Source of the DNA: Martelella radicis
Lineage (GTDB): Bacteria > Pseudomonadota > Alphaproteobacteria > Rhizobiales > Rhizobiaceae
Reading direction: 5' to 3'
Length of the DNA stretch: 64,000 bases
NCBI RefSeq assembly: GCF_014196625.1
Contig: NZ_JACIDZ010000011.1
Span: 120,848-184,847 of the forward strand
The notes under the pieces: generated by a model
Told to the model about the DNA's origin: nothing
Seen by the model: the letters and a program-made list of their open reading frames with translations, nothing else
Databases searched by the model: none
Part shown: in pieces, positions 43,628-52,085 of the stretch
How the letters are laid out: each line of letters starts with the position of its first letter
Position numbering within the stretch: the stretch's first letter is position 1
Translations under genes and position numbers: made by a program

Positions 43628-43712
43628 AGCGTTGCGGCAGCATCGTCATGCAATAAGAAACGGCGGGCCCGCCGCCCGTTGCGAGAAACGACTTTCAGAG
43701 GGATCGCATACC

Positions 43713-45305
43713 ATGTTGAAACGAAGAACGCTTCTGACGTCCGCCATGCTTTTCCTGAGCGCCGGCGTATCGTCCCTTGCCACGGCGCCGGCCTTTGCGC
43801 AGGAAGACACAAGACCGGACTTTGCCTTTGCCGTCGACAATCTCTGGTCGACGCTCGACCCGGTGATCGGTCTTTCGACGACCGGCGGCCGGGTCTACGG
43901 CAATGTCTTCGACACGCTGGTGAAACGGAATTATTTCGAGGACCCGGAAGGCAACACCATCATCCCCGGGCTTGCTACGAGCTGGGAGCAGGTGACGCCG
44001 ACCACCTGGCGGCTGCACCTGCGTGAAGGGGTGACGTTCCAGAACGGCGATCCGATGACCGCCGAAGACGTCGCCTTCTCGCTTTCCGAGGAGAGGCTCT
44101 GGGGCGAGAAGCCGCTCGCGCCGCGCGGCAAGAACTACGCGCGCGGGCTCGTCGGCGTCACCGTTGTCGATGACTATACGGTCGATCTGGAAACGGCCTA
44201 TCCCGATGCCACCTTCATCAACCGTCTGACGACGCCGATCGGCTACGTTCTTCCGAAGAACTATTATGAGAGCCTTGGCACCGAGGCCTTCGGCCAGATG
44301 CCGATCGGAACCGGTCCCTACAAGATCACGGATTTCGATCCCTCCGACCACGCGATCGCGGAAGCCTATGACGACTACTGGGGCGGAACGCCGCCGCTGA
44401 AAAGCGTGACCTGGAAGATCGTTCCGGAGTTCTCGACGCGTTATGCCGGTCTGGTCTCCGGCGATTATGACCTGATCATGAGCGTTCCCGTGGACCAGAT
44501 GGAATCCGTCGAAGCCACTGACGGGATTCATCTGATCGTTGACCAGATCGGCAATTATCCGATGTTCGCGTTCAACACGCTCACCATTGAGGGGATGGAC
44601 GACAATCCGCTCGTCGATGCCAATCTGCGCAAGGCGATGGTGATGGCGATCGATCGGGACGCCATTACCGAGGCGCTGTGGAACGGCATGACGTTTACGC
44701 CGACGCCGTTCAATTTCCCGGAATACGGCCCCTATTATGATCCCGAACGCAAGGCGACCTACGGCTACGATCCGGAGCGCGCGGCCGAGTTTCTTGCCAA
44801 AAGCGACTATGACGGTCAGCCGCTGACCTGGAACATCGTGCGCGGGTTCTACCCGAACTACGAGGTGGCCGCCGAATACATGGTCGAGATGTGGCGCGAC
44901 CTGGGCATCAATGTCGAACTCAACATCGTCGACAACTTCTCGCTCGCCTATCAGCGCCCGTTCCACATGCTCAACATGTCGATGTCGTCCGAGTTTACCG
45001 GAGACCCCTACCGTCCGCTCTGGCTGGACTGGGGGCCCTCGTCGAGCCGCGTTACCGCCGCCCACCGCACATGGGCGCCGACCGAGGATTTCCTGGCCGA
45101 TGGCGAGCGCTTCGAGCGCGCTCAGACCTTCGAGGAGAGGAATGCCGCCTATCTCGACCTGGTAGAGGACTGGGAAGACGTCACGCCGGGCATGTATCTG
45201 TGGCGCAACGTCCAGACGTTTGCCATGAGCGACGAGTATGAATGGGATCCGGGAAGCTCGCAGTTGACGATTTTCACCAGCGATTTCCTGACGATCGAAC
45301 CCTAG
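43713..45305 (+). CDS. Peptide/amide ABC transporter substrate-binding protein (family 5)
   Basis: About 530 residues from the ATG at 43713 (AGAGGGA upstream). The signal peptide MLKRRTLLTSAMLFLSAG ends near APAFAQ. The mature part is a DppA/OppA-type protein: DNLWSTLDPVIGLSTTG, LATSWEQVTPTTWRLHLREGVTF (ends shown: LATSWE, REGVTF), EDVAFSLSEER and a C-terminal MYLWRNVQTFAM block. It binds peptides, opines or amides in the periplasm. A GC palindrome (CGGCGGGCCCGCCG, 43661-43674) lies between the amidase and this gene. Confidence 0.9.
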   Translation: MLKRRTLLTSAMLFLSAGVSSLATAPAFAQEDTRPDFAFAVDNLWSTLDPVIGLSTTGGRVYGNVFDTLVKRNYFEDPEGNTIIPGLATSWEQVTPTTWRLHLREGVTFQNGDPMTAEDVAFSLSEERLWGEKPLAPRGKNYARGLVGVTVVDDYTVDLETAYPDATFINRLTTPIGYVLPKNYYESLGTEAFGQMPIGTGPYKITDFDPSDHAIAEAYDDYWGGTPPLKSVTWKIVPEFSTRYAGLVSGDYDLIMSVPVDQMESVEATDGIHLIVDQIGNYPMFAFNTLTIEGMDDNPLVDANLRKAMVMAIDRDAITEALWNGMTFTPTPFNFPEYGPYYDPERKATYGYDPERAAEFLAKSDYDGQPLTWNIVRGFYPNYEVAAEYMVEMWRDLGINVELNIVDNFSLAYQRPFHMLNMSMSSEFTGDPYRPLWLDWGPSSSRVTAAHRTWAPTEDFLADGERFERAQTFEERNAAYLDLVEDWEDVTPGMYLWRNVQTFAMSDEYEWDPGSSQLTIFTSDFLTIEP

Positions 45306-45308
45306 GAC

Positions 45309-46979
45309 ATGCATGTGCCTGACGATCGGTCGGAACTGCTGGAAATTCGCGGCCTGACGATCGCCCTGCCGGATGGCGCTGACCGCGAGCATGCGGTCCG
45401 CGGCCTCGATCTCTCGATCCGTCCGGGCGAATGCGTATGTCTGGTCGGCGAGAGCGGCTCGGGCAAGTCGATCACCGCCCAGGCATTGCTGGACATGCTG
45501 CCGCGCGGTCTGGAAAAGACCGCCGGCGCGATCATGTTCGAGGGCGCTCCGCTTCCGACGGGCGATCCTGCCGCCATGCGCAGGCTCAGGGGAGGAAGGG
45601 TCGGCCTGATTTTCCAGGAGCCGGCGGCCACGCTTGATCCGGTGATGACGGTCGGAAAGCAGATCGAGGAATTGCTCCTGGTCCACGGCATGGGGTCGGC
45701 GCGCGCCCGGCGCGAGCGAGCCATGGAGATGATTGCGGCCGTCAGGCTGGCCGAACCCGAACGGATCCACAAATCCTACCCGCATCAGCTTTCCGGCGGG
45801 CAGGCCCAGCGGATCGCCATCGCCATGGCGCTGGCGCTCAAGCCGGCGCTCTTGATCGCGGACGAGCCGACGACCGCACTCGACGTTACGACACAGGCGG
45901 AAATCCTGGCTCTGATCCGAGACCTGCAGGACGAATTCCAGGCAGGCCTTCTGTTCATCACCCACGATCTTTCGGTCGTCGCCGATATTGCCGACCGGGT
46001 GATGGTCATGCGCGATGGCGAGATCGTCGAAGCCGGCACGCGCGACGCGATATTCGAGGCGCCCAGCCATCCTTACACGATCCGTCTGCTCGAGAGCCTG
46101 CCGAGGCCGGGCTCACGGATTGCTCCGGAACGCGACAGGCCGGCGGTGCTCGAGGCGCGCGATATTGCCATCACCTATCATCAGCGCGACGGTCTTTTCG
46201 GGAACCGGGACATCGAGGCCGTGCGCGGGGTGTCGCTTTTGCTGAAACGCGGCGAGACCCATGGCCTTGTCGGCCAGAGCGGGTCGGGAAAATCCTCCCT
46301 CGTGCGCGGCATTCTCCAGCTCGAGCCGCTGGCCGGCGGGTCGGTGATCCTCGATGGCACCGACATCGGACAGTTCGCGACCGGCATGCCGCGCGCCATG
46401 CGCAAACGCATCCAGCTCGTGCAGCAGGACCCGTTCAGCGCGCTCAACCCGCGCCAGAAGGCCGGATGGAGCGTTGCCGAGGGCGCTCTGATCCACGGCG
46501 CGACCCGTAAGCAGGCAGCCGAACGCGCGCGCCAGATACTCGCATTGGTCGGACTGCCGGAACAGGCCTTCGATCGCTTCCCGCATGAATTTTCCGGCGG
46601 GCAGCGACAACGGCTCTGCATTGCTCGCGCGCTGGTGGTCGAGCCGGAAATTTTGGTCGCCGACGAGGCGATCTCGGCGCTCGATGTTTCGATCCAGGCC
46701 CAGATCCTGGCGCTGTTTTCAGCACTTCAGGAAAAGCTCGGCTTCGCCATGCTGTTCGTGACCCACGACCTGCGCGTCGCCGCTTCGATCTGCGACGAAG
46801 TGACGGTGATGTACCGCGGCGAGGCAGTCGAGCAGGGGCCGGCTTCAAAAGTGCTGGTGACCCCGGCCCATGATTATACCCGAACGCTGCTCAACGCGGT
46901 TCCAGACAGGGCCGGGCGCGCGACCTCATCGCTTTCGAGGACAGGGGGGGTATCGGCCATGGGAGGCGATCTTTCATGA
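45309..46979 (+). CDS. Peptide ABC transporter, fused dual ATP-binding protein
   Basis: 556 residues with two complete ATPase domains, equal to a DppD-DppF fusion (GsiA type). First half: Walker A GESGSGKS, signature LSGGQAQR, Walker B LLIADEPTTALD. Second half from about 285: GQSGSGKSS, FSGGQRQR and ILVADEAISALD, with Ala where Pro usually follows Glu. The ATG is 3 bases after the upstream stop and very close to AGGA; GTG at 45315 has better spacing and may be the real start. The stop overlaps the first permease as ATGA. Confidence 0.9.
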   Translation: MHVPDDRSELLEIRGLTIALPDGADREHAVRGLDLSIRPGECVCLVGESGSGKSITAQALLDMLPRGLEKTAGAIMFEGAPLPTGDPAAMRRLRGGRVGLIFQEPAATLDPVMTVGKQIEELLLVHGMGSARARRERAMEMIAAVRLAEPERIHKSYPHQLSGGQAQRIAIAMALALKPALLIADEPTTALDVTTQAEILALIRDLQDEFQAGLLFITHDLSVVADIADRVMVMRDGEIVEAGTRDAIFEAPSHPYTIRLLESLPRPGSRIAPERDRPAVLEARDIAITYHQRDGLFGNRDIEAVRGVSLLLKRGETHGLVGQSGSGKSSLVRGILQLEPLAGGSVILDGTDIGQFATGMPRAMRKRIQLVQQDPFSALNPRQKAGWSVAEGALIHGATRKQAAERARQILALVGLPEQAFDRFPHEFSGGQRQRLCIARALVVEPEILVADEAISALDVSIQAQILALFSALQEKLGFAMLFVTHDLRVAASICDEVTVMYRGEAVEQGPASKVLVTPAHDYTRTLLNAVPDRAGRATSSLSRTGGVSAMGGDLS

Positions 46980-47908
46980 CCCGGATCATCCTGTTTCGCG
47001 TTGTTCGTTCGCTGATTACATTGCTGATCGCAGTGACGATCGTATTCTTCTTCATTCGCCTTTCCGGCGACCCGGCGCAGGCGCTCGCGCCGCCGGACGC
47101 TCCGCCGGAAGTGGTGGAGGCCTACCGTGTCAAGCTGGGGCTCGACAAGCCGCTGCCGGTTCAATACGCCAATTACGTTCTCGGCCTGTTTCAGGGCGAT
47201 TTCGGCTATTCGATCCACACCGGGAAATCGTCGCTCACGCTGTTTCTCGACCGGCTCCCGGCAACATTGCTGCTTGGCGGCACGGCGCTCGCCATCGCGG
47301 TCGTCTTCGGCATCCTGATCGGCGCAGTCGCCGCGCTTAACCGCAACAGTTTCATCGACCGGCTGGTGATGGGCTTTTCGGTCTTTGCCTTCGCCATGCC
47401 GAATTTCTTCTTCGGTCTGGTCGTGATCCTGACGGGCGCGCTCGTCTTCGGCGTGTTCTTCGGCGCGGCGGCCAATGGCCATATCTCGCTGCTTCTGCTG
47501 CTGCCGCCTGCGGCAACGCTGGGGCTTGCCTCGATGGGCGCCTTCGCGCGGTTCACGCGGTCCTCGCTGCTGGAAACGATCAACCAGCCCTTCATGATGG
47601 CGCTTGAAGCGCGCGGGGTGCCTGCGGCGCGGCGATTGTGGCGGCATGCCGCTTCCAATGCGGCCATTCCCATCGTCACCATGCTGGGCCTCAGCCTTGG
47701 CGGACTGGTGGCAGGCGCGGTGGTCACGGAGCAGGTTTTCGCATGGCCGGGCGTCGGGCAGTTGCTGGTGCGTTCGGTCGCCACCCGAGACATCGCCGTG
47801 GTTCAGTTCCTGGTGCTTGCCGTCACCTTCTCGATGACCTTCGCCAACCTTGCAGTCGATATCCTCTATTCGTTTCTTGATCCGAGAATCCGGAGGGCTG
47901 CGTCATGA
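46976..47908 (+). CDS. Peptide ABC transporter permease (DppB type)
   Basis: 310 residues with six membrane helices. The first, ILFRVVRSLITLLIAVTIVFFF in outline, is followed by the typical periplasmic segment with LGLDKPLPVQYANYV. The ATPase-contact loop lies in ALEARGVPAARRLWRHAASN (about 205). The final part reads VAVDILYSFLDPRIR-like (NLAVDILYSFLDPRIRR ends). It overlaps both neighbours by 4 bases, so it is translationally coupled to the fused ATPase and to the DppC-type partner. Confidence 0.92.
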   Translation: MTRIILFRVVRSLITLLIAVTIVFFFIRLSGDPAQALAPPDAPPEVVEAYRVKLGLDKPLPVQYANYVLGLFQGDFGYSIHTGKSSLTLFLDRLPATLLLGGTALAIAVVFGILIGAVAALNRNSFIDRLVMGFSVFAFAMPNFFFGLVVILTGALVFGVFFGAAANGHISLLLLLPPAATLGLASMGAFARFTRSSLLETINQPFMMALEARGVPAARRLWRHAASNAAIPIVTMLGLSLGGLVAGAVVTEQVFAWPGVGQLLVRSVATRDIAVVQFLVLAVTFSMTFANLAVDILYSFLDPRIRRAAS

Positions 47909-48771
47909 GGCACGGAAACTCGCTTTTCCATGGCATGCCGCTCGCCGTGCGTATCAGTATCGGCTTCGTCGTCCTGTTCGTCCTGTTCGCCCTCTTCGGT
48001 GGCTTCCTGACGCCCTATGACTTCCGTCAGACGTCGTTGCTTGACCGGTTCGAACCGCCGGTGTTTCTCGGCGGGTCCTGGGATCATGTTCTGGGCACGG
48101 ACGGCCGCGGCCGCGATCTTCTGGCTCGGCTTGCCATGGGGGCTAAGGTGACTCTGCTGGTCGCCATCTTCGGAACGCTGATCGGCGCGGTGTTCGGCTC
48201 GCTTCTCGGGTTGATTGCCGGCGGCATGCGCGGCAAGACGGACACGCTGATCATGATGGCGGTCGACGTGCAGGCCTCGGTCCCGATCATCATCGTCGCA
48301 TTGTTCGTGCTGGCGCTGTTCAAGAGCAGCCTGCTGCTGATCGTGATCATGGTCGGCTTCAGCGGCTGGGAAAACTACGCCCGTCTGGTGCGCGCCTCCA
48401 CGCTTTCGGTGCGCGAACGCGGTTACGTCACGGCCGAACGGGTTCTGGGGGCCTCCGCGTCTCGGATCTACCTGCGCTATATCCTGCCCAACATCTTCAA
48501 CGTCATTCTGGTTCAGTTCACCATCAACCTGCCGCTGACGGTGCTTCTGGAGACGGCGCTGAGCTTTCTCGGCCTTGGCGTGCAGCCGCCAATGACGAGC
48601 CTCGGTCAGATCATGAGCGACGGGCGCGACAGGCTGATGACCTCGTGGTGGCTCACCATGTTTCCCGGCGCCATCATCTTTTTCCTCGCGCTTTCGGTTT
48701 CAATCGTCGGCGACTGGCTGCGCGACCAGCTTGATCCGACGCTTCGCAATGCAAGCCGGCGAGGCGCCTGA
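47905..48771 (+). CDS. Peptide ABC transporter permease (DppC type)
   Basis: 288 residues with six membrane helices. Family features include LGTDGRGRDLLARLAMGAKV (about 68-88), the contact loop RERGYVTAERVLGASASRIY (about 170) and ALSFLGLGVQPPMTSLGQIM. It forms the heterodimeric channel with the preceding permease. It ends the recognised transporter genes; 36 bases later begins an uncharacterised small protein on the same strand. Confidence 0.92.
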   Translation: MRHGNSLFHGMPLAVRISIGFVVLFVLFALFGGFLTPYDFRQTSLLDRFEPPVFLGGSWDHVLGTDGRGRDLLARLAMGAKVTLLVAIFGTLIGAVFGSLLGLIAGGMRGKTDTLIMMAVDVQASVPIIIVALFVLALFKSSLLLIVIMVGFSGWENYARLVRASTLSVRERGYVTAERVLGASASRIYLRYILPNIFNVILVQFTINLPLTVLLETALSFLGLGVQPPMTSLGQIMSDGRDRLMTSWWLTMFPGAIIFFLALSVSIVGDWLRDQLDPTLRNASRRGA

Positions 48772-48807
48772 TCTGAAAGCCGCACTTCTTTTCTTTCGAC
48801 AAACAAC

Positions 48808-49305
48808 ATGAAAATGAAAGACACGACCATGCTGATCGAAGCTCTTGCCACGGGTCGGGGCCTACCCGCCATCGAACCTGATCTCTGGGACAATGCACCC
48901 CTGAGCGGGGTCTATCGGTCGTTTCATCCGCAGAGCTACTGGAGCAACGGCATGTTTCCTGCGGGGTTTCGCCTCACCCTGACCATGCGGTTTGAAGAGA
49001 ATTTCCTTGCCTATGAGGGCGTCAACGACACCAATCCCGAAAAACTTTACGTCAACAAGTTCGATGCGACGCTGGATGACAAGCCTGCGCCGATTGCGGG
49101 TAACGCCCGCTACAACGAAGTGCGCATCCGTCAGTTGAGCGCCCGCGAATTCCAGGTGCTGGAACAGCTCGACGGCGATGTGATCATCGGCCAGTACTGG
49201 TGCTTCTCCGAGGACGCCTCGACCCTGATGCGCTGGGGCGTCGGCAAGGCCCCGGATGGTTCATCGAAGGCCTTTTTCGAGACATTCGGCCGCCTCGCAG
49301 ACTAG
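48808..49305 (+). CDS. Uncharacterised protein, last gene of amidase/peptide-importer operon
   Basis: 165 residues if it starts at 48808; ATGs at 48814 and 48829 are alternatives, and no clear ribosome site separates them. I do not recognise the family. The protein is soluble, with no signal peptide, and alternates short beta-like stretches (FRLTLTMRFEENFLAYEGV, FQVLEQLDGDVIIGQYWCF), which would suit a small beta-barrel or calycin-like fold. Its last part is rich in Gly and Ser. The position suggests a role with the compound imported and hydrolysed by the preceding genes. Function unknown. Confidence 0.7.
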   Translation: MKMKDTTMLIEALATGRGLPAIEPDLWDNAPLSGVYRSFHPQSYWSNGMFPAGFRLTLTMRFEENFLAYEGVNDTNPEKLYVNKFDATLDDKPAPIAGNARYNEVRIRQLSAREFQVLEQLDGDVIIGQYWCFSEDASTLMRWGVGKAPDGSSKAFFETFGRLAD

Positions 49306-49359
49306 TGCGGCGGCGAAGCGGCAGAGGCGTGGAACAGCCGGGGCCTGATCCGAGCGCAT

Positions 49360-50694
49360 CTATCCGAGATAGACGGTGCCTGCCGGATAGCCGATCCGGC
49401 TGGGTCTTCGGGTAGCCAGGAGGAAACCCAGCGTCATGGGTCCCACGCGGCCCACAAACATGACCGCCATGATGACGGCGCGTCCGGCACTGTCGAAGTC
49501 GCCCGTGATGCCGCGGGACATGCCGACGGTGGCGAAAGCCGAGACCGTTTCGAAGGCGATTGCGAGAAAATCGCCTTCATGAAACAGAAGAAGCATGAAG
49601 ATCGAGCATAGAACGAGCAGGGTGCTGATTGTGGCAAGCGCCAGCACTTTCATGACCTGTTCCAGTCCAAGCTCCCGTCCGAAGACATGGATAGTGGCCC
49701 GCCGCCTGAAAAAGGCGATCGTCGCGAGCATGAGGACGATGAAGGTCGTGACCTTGATCCCTCCGCCTGTCGAGGTGCTGCCCGCGCCGACGAACATCAG
49801 GGTCATGAACATCAGCGAGGTGCCGTCTGAAAGATTGCCGATCTCGACAGTATTGAAGCCTGCGGTGCGGGTTGTCGCCGCCTGAAACCAACTTGCCCAC
49901 AGACGATCGGACCAGGCGAGTTGACCGAGGGTCCCCGGATTGGTCCACTCCATCATGGCAAATGAGATCGTCGACCATGCGAGCAGCGCCACTGTTCCGG
50001 TCAGCATCAGCTTGGTGTGCAACGAGAAATGGCGCCAGCTACGCTTGCGCCACAGATCCGAGGCGACCGTGAATCCAAGCCCGCCCATGATGAACAGAGC
50101 CGGAATGGTCAGGTTGATGACGGGGTTCCCGACCCAATGGCTGAGACTGTCCGGAAAGAGCGCGAAGCCTGCATTGTTGAAGGCGGAGACCGAGTGAAAG
50201 AGGGATTGCCACAGGCCTTCGCGCCAGCCTGATTCAGGCACGAAAACCAGTGCCAGCAGAACAGCTCCGATCAGTTCGCACAACAGGACGACCTTGAGGA
50301 TCACGCGCGTCAGCGCAAGGAGGTCGGTGGCGGAGGTCTGGTTGAGGTCTTCCTTCAGGTACAGACGGTGCGTGAAACCGACCGGCAGGCCAAGCATGGA
50401 CAGGATCAGGACCGCGAAGGTCATGAGGCCGAGCCCACCAAGCTGGATCAGCATCATCACGATGGTCTGGCCGAAAAAGGTGTAGACGCTGCCGGTATCC
50501 ACCACGACGAGGCCCGTAACCGTAACGGCCGAAGTCGCCGTGAAGGCGGCATCGGACCAGGTGATCGGGCTTGCCGTGGCAAGGGGGAGCTTCAGAGCAG
50601 CCGTGCCGAGGGCGATGAGACCGGCATAGATCAGGATCAGGACGAGCGGCGGCGCCAGTTGAGGCGTTGGACGTTTCGGATAGATGCGCAGCAT
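49360..50694 (-). CDS. ktrB: Potassium uptake protein KtrB (TrkH/KtrB family)
   Basis: 444 residues, the KtrB size, with eight membrane helices in four M1-P-M2 units. The four filter loops each keep their glycine: TVTGLVV, NNAGFAL, RTAGFNT and ATVGMSR. It forms the ion-translocating dimer for K+ (often Na+-coupled) uptake and needs the cytoplasmic KtrA ring. It starts 3 bases after the ktrA stop on the same strand. It is convergent with the uncharacterised gene at 48808. Confidence 0.92.
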   Translation of the reverse strand: MLRIYPKRPTPQLAPPLVLILIYAGLIALGTAALKLPLATASPITWSDAAFTATSAVTVTGLVVVDTGSVYTFFGQTIVMMLIQLGGLGLMTFAVLILSMLGLPVGFTHRLYLKEDLNQTSATDLLALTRVILKVVLLCELIGAVLLALVFVPESGWREGLWQSLFHSVSAFNNAGFALFPDSLSHWVGNPVINLTIPALFIMGGLGFTVASDLWRKRSWRHFSLHTKLMLTGTVALLAWSTISFAMMEWTNPGTLGQLAWSDRLWASWFQAATTRTAGFNTVEIGNLSDGTSLMFMTLMFVGAGSTSTGGGIKVTTFIVLMLATIAFFRRRATIHVFGRELGLEQVMKVLALATISTLLVLCSIFMLLLFHEGDFLAIAFETVSAFATVGMSRGITGDFDSAGRAVIMAVMFVGRVGPMTLGFLLATRRPSRIGYPAGTVYLG

Positions 50695-50697
50695 GCG

Positions 50698-51366
50698 TCA
50701 GTCTCCGTCACGCAGGTCGTCTCCGAAGTGACGCAGGTCCCCTCGTTTTCCGAGCAGGAGCAGCTTGTCGTCCTCCCTCAGCGTCAGGTCGCCGTCGTCA
50801 CAGGACAGATACTGGTTGTCCCGCATGGCTCCCAATGCCCTGACATTGTATTTTTCGAAAATCGCGGCCTTGCCAACCATCTTGCCATCGAGTTCCGCCG
50901 GGACCTTGAAGTCGACCACGTGATAGCCGTTGCCGAGGCTGACATAGTCTCGCACGAGCGGGTTGTGCAGCATCTGCGCGATGTGCTGTCCGATTTCGTG
51001 TTCAGGAAGGATCACGCGATCGGCGCCGAGCTTCGTCAATATCCGGTGATGCGTCCGGTTGAGGGCCTTGACCCAGATCGTCTCGACGCCAAGCATCTTG
51101 ACGTTCATGGTGCAAAGGACATTGGCTTCCAGGTCTTCCCCGATCGCGACTATGGCGACGTCATAATCTCCGACGCCGGCTTCTTTGAGCGCGAGTTCGT
51201 CCTTTCCATCGGCAATCACGGCCTCCGTCAGCGTTTCTGCCAGCCGCGTCACATACTGTCCGTCGATGTCGATGCCCAGGACCGGATTGCCAAACCGGGC
51301 GAGTTCACTGGCGACTGTGCTGCCGAAGGTTCCAAGACCGATCACGGCGAAGCTGCGGGTTTTCAT
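50698..51366 (-). CDS. ktrA: Potassium uptake regulator KtrA (RCK protein)
   Basis: 222 residues from the ATG at 51364-51366, with an AAAGGGGAAACG site upstream. The RCK_N Rossmann motif is VIGLGTFGSTVASELARFG, with the acidic residue ending the second strand in GIDIDGQYV. The RCK_C domain covers about 140-222. KtrA forms an octameric ring that gates KtrB in response to ATP/ADP. The frame stays open 184 codons further upstream, but that part is low-complexity and unlike any RCK protein, so it is treated as leader. Confidence 0.9.
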   Translation of the reverse strand: MKTRSFAVIGLGTFGSTVASELARFGNPVLGIDIDGQYVTRLAETLTEAVIADGKDELALKEAGVGDYDVAIVAIGEDLEANVLCTMNVKMLGVETIWVKALNRTHHRILTKLGADRVILPEHEIGQHIAQMLHNPLVRDYVSLGNGYHVVDFKVPAELDGKMVGKAAIFEKYNVRALGAMRDNQYLSCDDGDLTLREDDKLLLLGKRGDLRHFGDDLRDGD

Positions 51367-52085
51367 CGTTTCCCCTTTCGGCTGATGCAGGTGACGGCAG
51401 GAAGCGTCATCTTTGCCTGGAATGCAAGTCTTGCTGACCGGCGACACCGGCCCTGCGTATCCGGCCGTTTCAGGCAGCCCGGCGCGCTGAACGACGGAGC
51501 CGGGATCGGTTCCCGCCGGTGCATCTGGTCTTCCGCGTGATGAAGAGGTCAGGCCGTATGTGGGAGAAAGGCCAGCCAGATCGCCGGCCGGCAGATGACA
51601 GAGCGGGCCTGGGCGACAGGCTTTGTTGGCCCGGGGTGAGGCGCGCTCCATCTCATCTAGAGACTGCCCTGCGTAGTTTGGGTGACCGGCACGGAACGGG
51701 AGCTCCGTCTCCTGCGCTTCCATGGAGCCGCCCTTCTTGTCGTTTCGCCTCTCGGATCGGTTGCGATGGAGGCGATTTGGTTGTTTATGGTTAAAATGCT
51801 GTAAAAATGCCGCTTTCCTTTGGGGGGCGATGCGCCTGAGGGCGGGATTTGGCGTTATGCCGTCGTCTGTGACCTGTGGAAACCTGATCGCACTGAGAGT
51901 ATAAGTACTTCGAATCACTCATAGCGGGCATTTTTTCGGGTATTGATGGCGCATTCTTCTACCCTTGGTTTATCTGTTGGTTCTGCGTGCCTTTAGGTTC
52001 CTGACATCCGCTTGTTTAGGATTTGTTAATGGGCTATCGTCACCTCGATTTTTTAGGATGTTTTACGATCGGGAAACGGCGGTTT
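51367..52085. other. Long non-coding interval / ktrA leader
   Basis: About 719 bases without a convincing gene, between divergent ktrA and the outer-membrane barrel gene. The half near ktrA (51400-51760) is GC-rich with several possible hairpins, such as CCGGCGACACCGG near 51437. The half near the barrel gene (51780-52085) is AT-richer and should hold its promoter. No known riboswitch class was recognised. Confidence 0.5.

Noticed and set aside
43695..46070. 791-codon minus-strand frame opposite the peptide importer
   Set aside because: Antisense shadow of the binding-protein and ATPase genes, whose motifs are complete on the plus strand.
51367..51918. N-terminal extension of KtrA by 184 residues
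   Set aside because: The extra part has no RCK or other domain, KtrA proteins start at the Rossmann fold, and AAAGGGGA supports the start at 51366.
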